This document shows, one piece after another, positions 23,475-31,181 of a stretch of DNA of 40,169 nucleotides. The position numbers were made by a program, and so were the translations under genes. The DNA comes from Candidatus Chloroploca asiatica. Its GTDB lineage: Bacteria > Chloroflexota > Chloroflexia > Chloroflexales > Chloroflexaceae. The notes beneath the pieces are model-generated. The model was not told the DNA's origin and made no database searches. It saw only the letters and a list, made by a program, of their open reading frames with translations. The stretch's first letter is position 1, and each line of letters opens with the position of its first letter. Location of the stretch: positions 1 to 40,169 of the forward strand of contig NZ_LYXE01000116.1 in assembly GCF_002532075.1 (NCBI RefSeq). Reading direction: 5' to 3'.

Positions 23475-25637
23475 ATGGCTGGCACAAGCACACCTCCTGA
23501 TCCTCCTGACCACATTCGTCACCTGCCCAATAGTGTCGCAGTGGTGGCTACCAGTGGTGGTGATGTGCTGGTGCATTGTCCCCCCGAGACGCTGAAATAT
23601 TTGCTGCATGATGGTCTGATTCCGCCGTCAATTATTGTGTTGCCGGTTGATCTGACCGCAGGGCAGGAACTCGGCTCGAGTGGTTTTGTGCGCCGGGGGA
23701 TCAACTATGCGAGTGTCGAGTTTTTGATCTACTCGAACTTCTTTGGGCAGCAACGCAAAACACGCCTGGTGACCGTCACTGAGCACCAGGCCCGGCGTCT
23801 GCGCACGATCCTCAACGAAACAATCCGCGGGCCTGCTGATCCTGAAGATTATGGCGAGTTTGCCTGGGTACAGCAGGAATGTGCTGCCGTCGGCTATTAT
23901 GCGCCGCTTGGGCGGATGTTGCTGTTAGAAGATCTCGTCGAGATTGTGAGTCTTGAGGCCGGGGGCGGCGATTTTGGGGTGACGCAGCTCGCCCTTGAAG
24001 ATGACCATTTTGCCTTTCGTGAAGCAGGTCGCGTCATCGCTCGGCTCACGACCCAGATTACGACGCTTGCCGTGCCCCTTCATCTCGCCCCACCGCGCCC
24101 GCTCCAGCGTCAGGAAATTACGCTGCAATTCATTGGCGGCAGCGATGGCTTTGATCCCTCTGGCATTACCACCTGTTTTCTCGCGTACCTTGGTTCAACG
24201 GTGCAGACCCAGGCAACGCTCTTTGATGCGGCGGCCTATGTGGTGCTGCGCCTTGGCAATCTGGGCGTCTCGCCAAGCCATATCTCTGCGGTGGTGCTGT
24301 CGCATCTGCACGAAGATCACCTCGCCGGGTTGCCCGAGTTGATCTTGATGGGCAGCCATCGGGTGCGCTTGGTGACTTCGACCTTGATCTATCGTAGTCT
24401 GCTGCGCATCCTCGAAGCAATGCTCGATGTGCCGGCCAATCAGGTGGCGGCACTCTTTGATTTCTATTGCCTTGATCCCGGAACTCCGCTTGAACTGGAA
24501 GGACGCCACTTTGAGGCGATCTATGCGATCCATTCGATTCCCACGATTGCGGTGCGGGTGCAGGGCATCTGCTATTCGGGCGATATGCGCTATGACGAGG
24601 CTTGGTTTAGCGAACTCGAAGCCCAGGGGGTGCTGCTGCCCTGGCGCCGCGAGCAACTGATGCGCTTTGCTGAAGGGGCGAGCATTCTGGTTCAGGATGT
24701 TGGTGGAGGAGCGATCCATACGACGATGTCGGCCCAACTCCTTCAAACCCTCACCGCCAAGAGTCAGCGCCTGGTGCTCGCTCATACCAACAAAAATCAG
24801 TTGCCCGAGGATAGCGATGGCCTGGGCGATCGCATTGCGTTTGCCGGCAGTGGCATGGTCGTTGGCATGGGCGCCCATGTGCCTGGCGATGCCTTTACCG
24901 AAATGGTTGAGACAATCGCCGCCTGTCCTATCTTCGCCCGTTTGCCCATTGGTGAGCGGCTGATCCTTGCCAGTCAGGTCGAAGTGGTCAATTGGGCCGA
25001 CGGCGATGTGATTTTGCACCAGGGCGATCCCTCTGATGGGGTGACCTATATTGTGCATTCTGGCCTGGTCGCGATCGATATGGATGGGGCTCAGATGCGC
25101 TTGCTGGGCCGTGGTAGCAGCATCGGTGAGCGGGGGGCCCTGCTTGGTGAGGCTCGTTCCACCACGATGCACGCCCACGGTGAACTCCAGCTTTTGAAAC
25201 TCACCCCCGAGGTCTTTCTGCCGATTGCCAACACCTTGCATCTTGTCGAGGCATGTACTCGTGCCGATTGGATGGCCGAGTTGCCGATGCTACGGAGTTT
25301 GCCATGGGCTAGTTTGCTTGATCTTGCGCTCGATTTTCAACCATATCATCTGTTGCCGGGTGATATCCTCTTTTTGGCGGGCGAACCCGGGTATGAAGGT
25401 TATCTGCTGGTATCCGGTATGATGCGCCTGCTCGATCCTGCGGGCAACGAACTGGCCGTCAAAGCCACTCCTGGCACCTTCATCGGGGGCTATGCCGCCC
25501 TGTCGGGTGAGCCGCGCCGTACCAGTGCGCTGGCCGTGACGCCAGTCGTTGTCTGGAGCCTGCCGGCCTCGACTCTCGAGCGCCTCAATTTGCTCTATCC
25601 TCATCTCCTCTTGCACCTGCGCACGATCGTTGAGTAA
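23475..25637 (+). CDS. Metallo-beta-lactamase fold protein with two cyclic-nucleotide-binding-like domains
   Basis: This 720-residue protein has an N-terminal region (1-215) of no recognised family. An MBL-fold domain follows with the metal motif SHLHEDHLAGL (H277, H279, D281, H282), a later CYSGDMRYDEAW aspartate strand and AHTNKNQ as the last metal-ligand region. Two cNMP-binding-like domains lie at about 485-600 (DVILHQGDPSDGVTYIVHSG) and 601-720 (DILFLAGEPGYEGYLLVSG). A full phosphate-binding cassette is not clearly visible in either. It has no signal peptide. A nucleotide-regulated hydrolase is inferred. ATG 23475 has GAAGGAAA upstream. It follows mutS2 after a terminator. Confidence 0.8.
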   Translation: MAGTSTPPDPPDHIRHLPNSVAVVATSGGDVLVHCPPETLKYLLHDGLIPPSIIVLPVDLTAGQELGSSGFVRRGINYASVEFLIYSNFFGQQRKTRLVTVTEHQARRLRTILNETIRGPADPEDYGEFAWVQQECAAVGYYAPLGRMLLLEDLVEIVSLEAGGGDFGVTQLALEDDHFAFREAGRVIARLTTQITTLAVPLHLAPPRPLQRQEITLQFIGGSDGFDPSGITTCFLAYLGSTVQTQATLFDAAAYVVLRLGNLGVSPSHISAVVLSHLHEDHLAGLPELILMGSHRVRLVTSTLIYRSLLRILEAMLDVPANQVAALFDFYCLDPGTPLELEGRHFEAIYAIHSIPTIAVRVQGICYSGDMRYDEAWFSELEAQGVLLPWRREQLMRFAEGASILVQDVGGGAIHTTMSAQLLQTLTAKSQRLVLAHTNKNQLPEDSDGLGDRIAFAGSGMVVGMGAHVPGDAFTEMVETIAACPIFARLPIGERLILASQVEVVNWADGDVILHQGDPSDGVTYIVHSGLVAIDMDGAQMRLLGRGSSIGERGALLGEARSTTMHAHGELQLLKLTPEVFLPIANTLHLVEACTRADWMAELPMLRSLPWASLLDLALDFQPYHLLPGDILFLAGEPGYEGYLLVSGMMRLLDPAGNELAVKATPGTFIGGYAALSGEPRRTSALAVTPVVVWSLPASTLERLNLLYPHLLLHLRTIVE

Positions 25638-25729
25638 GCGGCTGTCTGAAAAGCCCTGATCGGGCCAAGGAGCCGTGTGCCAACCTAAGAGCGTGGGCCG
25701 CCGTTCGCGGGAACGACATGGCGAACTGG

Positions 25730-25765
25730 CCCGTTGGATGCCCGCTTCCGCGGGCATCCAACGGG
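25730..25765. repeat. Dispersed palindrome between convergent genes
   Basis: 16-bp perfect arms (25730-25745 with 25750-25765) flank TTCC. Arms and flanks resemble the widespread WMPAxAGIQ-coding dispersed repeats. It may also terminate the convergent genes at 25637 and 25774. Confidence 0.65.
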
Positions 25766-25773
25766 CGTTCAAG

Positions 25774-26271
25774 TCAGGGCGCATCTTCAGCCCAGAGCAT
25801 GCCGACGCGCCCGCCGCCCAGGGCCATGATGCCATTATCGAAGGGGGCTTCGCTCAATGAACGCCAGCCAGTTATCGCTTCTCCCGCGAGATCGTAGATT
25901 GCCACATCGCCGCTGATGGCCCCGTTGGTAAAGTAACGACTTCCCTGGGGAAAGAGCGCCAGGAATTGGCTCGCCAACCCGTCGGCCTTTTCGCGGGGCA
26001 TCACTTCGGTCGGATACGCCAGCTCGCCGACGATCAGATGGGTCACGAGTTTGGCGGCAATCCGCCGAGGTACCTCGATCCACGCTGCGCCAAGGCCGCG
26101 CAAGCCCGCCGCCTCAGCGAGTGCATCGAGCGCCGCACTCGCCGGGCCCGGCGTGGCCTCAGCGAGACGGGCCACCAGCAAACTCAGTGGATAGCTCGTG
26201 GCCCGTGCATGGTCGAGCGCATCGGCCAGTTCCATCAATGCTGGATCTTCATCAGGGAGTAACATCACCAT
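25774..26271 (-). CDS. Hypothetical protein, 165 aa
   Basis: No family is recognised. The product is acidic and Ala/Leu-rich. The first half is helical (ALMELADALDHARATSY, AALDALAEAAGLRGLG), and the second half contains VPRRIAAKLVTHLIVGELAYP and a beta-rich end with GDVAIYDLAGEAITGWRSL. It has no signal peptide or membrane segment. ATG 26271 was preferred over the in-frame TTG 26274; AAAGG lies upstream. It sits about 70 bases downstream of a terminator that ends the tiny unit at 26345-26537. Readthrough from that promoter could therefore control it. Confidence 0.6.
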   Translation of the reverse strand: MVMLLPDEDPALMELADALDHARATSYPLSLLVARLAEATPGPASAALDALAEAAGLRGLGAAWIEVPRRIAAKLVTHLIVGELAYPTEVMPREKADGLASQFLALFPQGSRYFTNGAISGDVAIYDLAGEAITGWRSLSEAPFDNGIMALGGGRVGMLWAEDAP

Positions 26272-26344
26272 CAATTTTGCCTTTAACTCTAGCTTCGTAA
26301 CATGATGAGGGTGTCAACGGAAAATGGCCTGGCAACATAAAAGA

Positions 26345-26365
26345 AGCCCCTGCATCGCAGGGGCT
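26345..26365 (-). terminator. Intrinsic terminator of the 15-codon unit
   Basis: AGCCCCTGC and GCAGGGGCT (9 bp) flank a 3-nt loop. Read on the minus strand the hairpin is followed by TCTTTTATG, a fair U-tract. Confidence 0.8.
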
Positions 26366-26404
26366 CCTTCAGGTCCTGGAGGGGTATCACCAGACTGGTT
26401 GAAC

Positions 26405-26452
26405 CTAACGGGCCTCACCAGCAGTGATACCCAGACGCTTATGATCACTCAT
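26405..26452 (-). CDS. Tiny ORF of 15 codons with very strong expression signals
   Basis: ATG 26452 to TAG 26405-26407 encodes MSDHKRLGITAGEAR, a hydrophilic, charged peptide with no run of one amino acid. It is preceded by AAGGAGGTGAT, matching the 16S anti-Shine-Dalgarno over 11 bases with AGGAGG 8 bases from ATG. A near-consensus promoter lies further upstream and an intrinsic terminator about 40 bases after the stop, so the transcript would be about 155-165 nt. It could be a leader peptide for 25774-26271, a small protein, or a small RNA whose Shine-Dalgarno-like segment titrates ribosomes. Peptide expression is inferred. Confidence 0.55.
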   Translation of the reverse strand: MSDHKRLGITAGEAR

Positions 26453-26456
26453 GGGC

Positions 26457-26467
26457 ATCACCTCCTT
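26457..26467 (-). promoter_or_regulatory. Near-perfect Shine-Dalgarno of the tiny ORF
   Basis: On the minus strand AAGGAGGTGAT complements the 16S 3' end over 11 nt, the longest match noticed in the window. The spacing to ATG 26452 is near optimal. Confidence 0.75.
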
Positions 26468-26508
26468 TACGCCTGAACGGCATTTCTTGTGAAACTTCTG
26501 ACAAGAGT

Positions 26509-26537
26509 ACTATACCTGAGACGTTTGTCCGTGTCAA
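26509..26537 (-). promoter_or_regulatory. Near-consensus promoter of the tiny unit
   Basis: TTGACA (26537-26532), 17 bp, TATAGT (26514-26509) on the minus strand. The predicted start is near 26502, giving a leader of about 50 nt. Confidence 0.8.
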
Positions 26538-26568
26538 GAGTAAAAAGCGGGAATTTTTTCCTGTCCTG

Positions 26569-26599
26569 GTCAACGAGCCAGCTTTGCTGGCTCGTTGAC
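26569..26599. repeat. Hairpin between divergent promoters
   Basis: 14-bp arms (26569-26582 with 26586-26599) enclose TTT, with imperfect extension by CCTGTCC/AGGGCAGG. The apex is CCAGCAAAGCTGG on the minus strand. A TATACT at 26659-26664 is a possible -10 for the gene at 26705, with TTGTCA 20 bp upstream. Confidence 0.65.
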
Positions 26600-26704
26600 T
26601 AGGGCAGGTGAGGGGTGATGCGTCTGTTGCTCTTGTCACGGCGTGGCTGAATCTGGCGTATACTAACATGATGCGAGCGCATCTTGCACAGAAAGTGAAT
26701 ATCC

Positions 26705-28369
26705 ATGGCTCAGCAGAGTGATTATGATGTTATTGTCGTTGGCGGTGGTCACAATGGGTTGACCACTGCTGGCTATCTGGCGAAGGCTGGCAAACGGGTG
26801 CTAGTCGTTGAACGGCGTGAGATTGTTGGGGGTGCCGTCTGTACCGAAGAAGTTATTCCAGGGTACAAGATTGATGTTGGTTCGTCGGCCCATATTATGA
26901 TCCACCTCACCCCGATTGTGAAGGATCTGGAACTTGAGCGTTATGGGCTCGAATATATTCAGATGGATCCCTTTGCGTTCTTTCCCTTGCCCGATGGAAG
27001 TGGTTCGATTAGCTTTTATCGCGATACCGAAAAAACAATCCAGAGCATCGCCTCAGTCTCGCCTCGCGATGCCGAGGCCTACCGTCGGTTTCTTGCCTAT
27101 TGGACACCGCTCAATGAAGCGGTTTTTGATGTGTTTCTCAATCCCCCGTCGGCGGCCCGCCTCTTTTCGACGGTTGGTTCGGCAACCTCACAGTTGCCGT
27201 TGGCCGACCGCAATCCGTTTGAAGTGACGCGGCGCTTCTTTACGAGCTATGCTCAGTTGATCAATGAGACCTTTGAGAGCGAGCCGATGCGGGCGGCGAT
27301 GACTTGGCTTGCCGCCCAGAGTGGCCCACCACCTGATGAGATCGGGGCGGGTGACTTTTTTGGCTGGCACGCGATGATGCATACCTGTGGTGCAGCCCAT
27401 CCGCGCGGTGGGAGCGGTGAGTTGACCCAGGCGATGGCCCGATCCTTCAAGAGCGCTGGCGGCGATCTCGTCCTTGGTGCCCCTGTGCGCCGGATTATTG
27501 TCAAGAATGGGCAGGTACAAGGGATCGAAACGATTGATGGGCAGCGTTATTCGGCCCCCATCGTTGTCTCCAATGCCCATGTTCTGACCACTATGCTCGA
27601 TCTGGTTGGCCCCGAACATCTTTCCTCTACCCTCGTGCATCGTCTGCGCAATATCCGCATCGGCAATGGCTTTGGGATGACTGTTCGCTGTGCCGCCGAA
27701 GAGTTGCCCGATTACTTGGCAGCTCCAAGCGGCGGTCAGCCCCACGAGAGCCACCACGGGTTGCAATTGCTCAGCCCTTCGATGGATTATGTCCGTCGTG
27801 CCTATGAGGATTATCTGCGTGGTCAACCCGCCCACGATCCAGCCGTCATTGCGATGACCTTCTCGGCGATCGATCCCGATGTTGCCCCTCCTGGCAAACA
27901 CACCGTCTTCCTGTGGGCGCAGTATTTTCCCTATGCCCTCAGCGATGGACGCCATTGGGACGATGTGCGCGAAGAGGCTGCCGACTCGATCCTCGAGGTG
28001 CTCTATCGGTATGCTCCCAATATGCGCGGCAAGATCATTGATCGTTTCATTCAGAGCCCGCTTGATCTTGAGCGTCGCATCGGGTTGCTCAAGGGCAATG
28101 TGATGCACGTTGAGATGAGTTTTGATCAGATGTTCTTCTTTCGCCCGCTCCCTGAGTTGGCCGAATACCGCACGCCTATCAAGGGGCTCTATCTGACCGG
28201 GGCCAGCACACATCCGGGCGGGGGTGTCTTTGGGGCCAGTGGCTCGAATACGGCTCGCGTTGTCTTGCGCGACGTTCACCAGCGCACCTGGGTGCCGTTG
28301 GCCGCCGGCGCCGGCGCCGGTGCGCTCGCCGCCGGGCTCTGGGCGGCCAGCCGCATGCGGCGCCCGTAG
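26705..28369 (+). CDS. CrtO-like carotenoid oxidoreductase (phytoene desaturase superfamily)
   Basis: This 554-residue FAD protein has an N-terminal dinucleotide motif VVGGGHNGLTTAGYLAKAG and ERREIVGGAVCTEE. The central HPRGGSGELTQAMA and the C-terminal MSFDQMFFFRPLPELAEY, then YLTGASTHPGGGVFGASG, are very similar to remembered cyanobacterial CrtO beta-carotene ketolase. Vertebrate PYROXD2-type proteins are related, so function is not certain. A ketolase acting on gamma- or beta-carotene would suit a phototrophic Chloroflexota. The last 20 residues form an Ala/Gly-rich hydrophobic helix, perhaps a membrane anchor, ending in RMRRP. ATG 26705 has a weak GAAAG site. Confidence 0.75.
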   Translation: MAQQSDYDVIVVGGGHNGLTTAGYLAKAGKRVLVVERREIVGGAVCTEEVIPGYKIDVGSSAHIMIHLTPIVKDLELERYGLEYIQMDPFAFFPLPDGSGSISFYRDTEKTIQSIASVSPRDAEAYRRFLAYWTPLNEAVFDVFLNPPSAARLFSTVGSATSQLPLADRNPFEVTRRFFTSYAQLINETFESEPMRAAMTWLAAQSGPPPDEIGAGDFFGWHAMMHTCGAAHPRGGSGELTQAMARSFKSAGGDLVLGAPVRRIIVKNGQVQGIETIDGQRYSAPIVVSNAHVLTTMLDLVGPEHLSSTLVHRLRNIRIGNGFGMTVRCAAEELPDYLAAPSGGQPHESHHGLQLLSPSMDYVRRAYEDYLRGQPAHDPAVIAMTFSAIDPDVAPPGKHTVFLWAQYFPYALSDGRHWDDVREEAADSILEVLYRYAPNMRGKIIDRFIQSPLDLERRIGLLKGNVMHVEMSFDQMFFFRPLPELAEYRTPIKGLYLTGASTHPGGGVFGASGSNTARVVLRDVHQRTWVPLAAGAGAGALAAGLWAASRMRRP

Positions 28370-28414
28370 CAGACTGCTGCGGGGGCGGTGTGGCTTTAGG
28401 CCCCAAGAATCTCG

Positions 28415-28453
28415 CATACGCAAACGGCCAGCGAAGCTGGCCGTTTGCGTATG
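28415..28453. terminator. Convergent hairpin after the CrtO-like gene
   Basis: An 18-bp perfect stem (28415-28432 with 28436-28453) closes on GAA. It shares core and left flank with the hairpin at 20636-20688. No U-tract follows on the plus strand. Confidence 0.65.
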
Positions 28454-28489
28454 TATAAGTACAATGTGTTGGCGTAGCCCCAAAATAGG

Positions 28490-29050
28490 CTACTCTTCGT
28501 GCGCCTCGTAGTAGGCCGCCAGGCCCGCCAACGCCATTTGCGCCAGGAAGGGTGTGACTTCGTTGCCAAGTGCGGTGCGGAAGGCACTGTAGTCAATGGC
28601 GACGGCTTCGCGCCACTGCTGCGCGGCAACGTAATCGGGGAGGTAGCGCCGCAACTGCGCCGCTAGATGCCGTCGTGTGTTGGGTAAGGCTACGGTGAGT
28701 ACCGCTGTCCGCAGGTAATCCGAAAAGGCCTCGCTCTCCTCTTCCTCGACAATTGGTGGTTCACCACACTGCCGCAGCATTGCCTCGACGAGCTCATCGG
28801 CGAAGTGCAATGGTGCAAAGGTGTCCCTTCGAAAGAGTTCTAAACAAAAGCTGTTGGCTGCCTCAGGGTCGGCATAAAAGGCATTGGCGACCGCACGCTG
28901 CCCTTTGAGCGCTTGCGAAGCCGCGAGAATGCGCTTTTGCTCGTCTTCATCTGGCTCTGATGCGAGCCAACTGCCTGCACATCGCGTGAGCCGGGTGGCT
29001 TCTGTACCCCCGCCCGCTCGCGTTGAGACCCGAACTGATCTTCCTCGCAT
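28490..29050 (-). CDS. Hypothetical protein, 186 aa
   Basis: No family is recognised. The N-terminus (1-30) is basic and likely disordered. The rest is acidic and helical, with WLASEPDEDEQKRILAA, a central VEEEESEAFSDYL stretch and a C-terminal VTPFLAQMALAGLAAYYEAH. No signal peptide or membrane helix is seen. ATG 29050 has AAGGAGAG upstream, which supports translation. TATACT on the minus strand (29133-29128) is a possible -10 without a clear -35. It is divergent from cysK and convergent with the CrtO-like gene. Confidence 0.6.
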   Translation of the reverse strand: MRGRSVRVSTRAGGGTEATRLTRCAGSWLASEPDEDEQKRILAASQALKGQRAVANAFYADPEAANSFCLELFRRDTFAPLHFADELVEAMLRQCGEPPIVEEEESEAFSDYLRTAVLTVALPNTRRHLAAQLRRYLPDYVAAQQWREAVAIDYSAFRTALGNEVTPFLAQMALAGLAAYYEAHEE

Positions 29051-29169
29051 GCGTTGTCTCTCCTTCGTCTCCCTACGTGCCTTGATCTGATGCAGGGTTC
29101 CTCCCCTGATGTGGATGCTAAGGGTGCAGTATACTCTATCTCGTAATCTTTACTATTTCTATTAAGAAC

Positions 29170-29198
29170 TTGACTTTGTGCCTCGTCAGGTCTACAAT
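29170..29198 (+). promoter_or_regulatory. Promoter of cysK
   Basis: TTGACT (29170-29175), 17 bp, TACAAT (29193-29198). The leader is about 35 nt and includes AAGGAG at 29226-29231. Confidence 0.75.
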
Positions 29199-29240
29199 AT
29201 GCTGGAAAGAAAGTTTGTAGTTTGTAAGGAGTAGGAGATC

Positions 29241-30170
29241 ATGGCGCGCATTTTTGGGAACATTACTGAACTAGTGGGCAATACTCCGCTTGTGCGCATC
29301 AATCGGGTCAATGATAGCCATGCAACCCTTGTGGCCAAATTGGAATTTTTCAATCCCGCCAGTTCGGTCAAAGATCGTATCGGGCTCGCGATGATTGAGG
29401 CCGCCGAGCGCGCTGGTTTGATTACACCCGGCGAGACGGTGTTGGTTGAGCCGACGAGTGGCAATACGGGGATTGGGTTGGCTTTTGTCGCTGCCGCTAG
29501 GGGCTATCGCTTGATTTTGACGATGCCCGAGACGATGAGTGTCGAGCGTCGGAAGTTGCTGCGTGGCTATGGGGCTGAACTTGTGCTCACCCCGGGGCCT
29601 GATGGCATGCGGGGCGCGATTGCTCGCGCCGAGCAGATCCTCTCCGATCTCCCCAATGGCTATATGCCTCAGCAGTTCAAGAATCCGGCCAACCCCGAGG
29701 TGCATCGCCTCACGACCGCCGAAGAGATCTGGCGCGATACCGATGGGGCGATTGATGTGCTGGTCGGTGGGGTTGGTACTGGTGGTACGCTGACCGGCGT
29801 GGGTGAGACGCTCAAGGCGCGCAAGCCTTCGCTGCGTGTGGTTGCGGTTGAACCCGAGGCTAGCCCGGTGCTCGCCGGTGGGAAGCCTGGCCCGCATAAG
29901 ATCCAGGGTATCGGGGCCGGTTTTGTCCCCGAGGTGCTCAATACCGCGATTCTTGATGAGATCCAGCCCGTCAGTAACGATGATGCGTTTGCCATGGCCC
30001 GTCGCCTGGCGCGCGAAGAGGGTCTGATGGTTGGGATTTCAAGTGGTGCCGCTTGTGTTGCTGCACTTCGTGTCGCTCATCGCTCTGAATATGCAGGCAA
30101 GTTGATCGTCTTTATTGTGCCCAGCAACGGCGAGCGTTACCTCAGTACCCCCCTCTATTCCGAAGAGTAA
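29241..30170 (+). CDS. cysK: Cysteine synthase A (O-acetylserine sulfhydrylase)
   Basis: This 309-residue PLP enzyme makes cysteine from O-acetylserine and sulfide. The PLP lysine is Lys44 in [23 protein letters not shown] is the substrate-binding loop, [14 protein letters not shown] the phosphate-binding loop, and GISSGAA holds the serine that contacts the PLP ring. The N-terminus [17 protein letters not shown] is canonical. Length and order are normal. The gene is monocistronic, with its own promoter and a 22-bp terminator stem downstream. Cystathionine beta-synthase is less likely, given the short length. Confidence 0.95.
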   Translation: MARIFGNITELVGNTPLVRINRVNDSHATLVAKLEFFNPASSVKDRIGLAMIEAAERAGLITPGETVLVEPTSGNTGIGLAFVAAARGYRLILTMPETMSVERRKLLRGYGAELVLTPGPDGMRGAIARAEQILSDLPNGYMPQQFKNPANPEVHRLTTAEEIWRDTDGAIDVLVGGVGTGGTLTGVGETLKARKPSLRVVAVEPEASPVLAGGKPGPHKIQGIGAGFVPEVLNTAILDEIQPVSNDDAFAMARRLAREEGLMVGISSGAACVAALRVAHRSEYAGKLIVFIVPSNGERYLSTPLYSEE

Positions 30171-30189
30171 GCGTTGGCTGCTGGCCCGA

Positions 30190-30236
30190 CACCGCGAAGG
30201 GGGCGCTCAGTCAAACTGAGCGCCCCCTTCGCGGTG
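30190..30236. terminator. Bidirectional terminator between cysK and MBL hydrolase
   Basis: A 22-bp perfect stem (30190-30211 with 30215-30236) has loop CAA. It ends 4 bases before the TAA (30242-30240) of the minus-strand gene. Confidence 0.8.
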
Positions 30237-30239
30237 AGG

Positions 30240-31142
30240 TTATCCCTGCGCACTCCGCTGTTTTTTCAGGTAACGCAGCATCCCTGCGGTACTCATCTCG
30301 CTCCAACTGCGAGCCATCGTTACCGCCGGGCTGTCGTCGGGGCAACGAATCCACTCTGCGGCCAGCGCGATCGTGTCAGATTCACCTGCATCGAGCGCCT
30401 TCTCTGTCAGGTCAACCAGTTCTTCCAGTTTCGCGTGGGCGCGCTCTAACTGGAAGTCAACATCATCGTGCGGGCCATAGTGGGTCACATAGATCCGCGG
30501 CAGGTTCATCCCTCGCAGCAGCGCGATCGTGTTCCGCTGCGCCACCAGATTATAGGTCGGCACTGGCGTCACCGGGAAAGCGAGCCCCCAATGATCCATA
30601 ATCAGGCCGGCTGCGTCGCCAATAAAGAGCCCTCCGCTCTTTAGATCACGGTAGGAAAGATGATCCGGCGAATGCCCCGGGGTCGCGATCGCGGCAAGCA
30701 CCACGTCACGACCGAGGTCTAGCCGCAATTCTTCAGCCGGAAGCAATCGTTCCGCCGGAATCGGTTTAATGTCGCCATGCAACGGCCATGCCGCTTCACC
30801 AACTGCTCGCCGCACACTCGGAACCAGCTTGGAGGGGTCAACAAGATGCGGCACGGAGGTGCTGTGAATATAGACCGTCGCGCGGGGGAGCGCCGCCGCC
30901 AGATATCCGGCCCCACCGGCATGATCCATGTGGATATGCGTACAGAGAATGTGCTCGACCTCTTCAGGCCGAACCCCGAGCTTTTCCAGCCCGGCTAGCG
31001 TATGCGGTACCGTCAATGAAGTTCCTGTTTCGATCAAGGCGACTGTTTCACCACGCACAACATAGGTTACACCGACCCCAGGTACACCCAGCAGATTGTG
31101 GTCAATCGCGGTAATATGCGCATCAACATTGATGATTTCCAC
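30240..31142 (-). CDS. MBL-fold metallo-hydrolase
   Basis: This 300-residue soluble protein has the metallo-beta-lactamase motif CTHIHMDHAGGAGYL (HxHxDH), a second histidine in ATPGHSPDHLSY, an aspartate in LFIGDAAG and a late YVTHYGPHDD, so the dinuclear metal site looks complete. Likely relatives are glyoxalase II-like thioesterases or hydrolases of unknown substrate. Translation starts at GTG 31142, with AGGAG 7-11 bases upstream; the nearby ATG is out of frame. It follows dnaE by 39 bases on the same strand, so the two may be co-transcribed. Confidence 0.85.
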   Translation of the reverse strand: MEIINVDAHITAIDHNLLGVPGVGVTYVVRGETVALIETGTSLTVPHTLAGLEKLGVRPEEVEHILCTHIHMDHAGGAGYLAAALPRATVYIHSTSVPHLVDPSKLVPSVRRAVGEAAWPLHGDIKPIPAERLLPAEELRLDLGRDVVLAAIATPGHSPDHLSYRDLKSGGLFIGDAAGLIMDHWGLAFPVTPVPTYNLVAQRNTIALLRGMNLPRIYVTHYGPHDDVDFQLERAHAKLEELVDLTEKALDAGESDTIALAAEWIRCPDDSPAVTMARSWSEMSTAGMLRYLKKQRSAQG

Positions 31143-31181
31143 GCCATACTCCTTTTTGATTGATGTGGTTGCAGTGTAACA

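Noticed and set aside
26445-26669. 74-codon minus-strand frame overlapping the tiny unit
   Set aside because: It crosses the promoter and the hairpin, lacks a ribosome-binding site and ends one frame off the strong Shine-Dalgarno/ATG.
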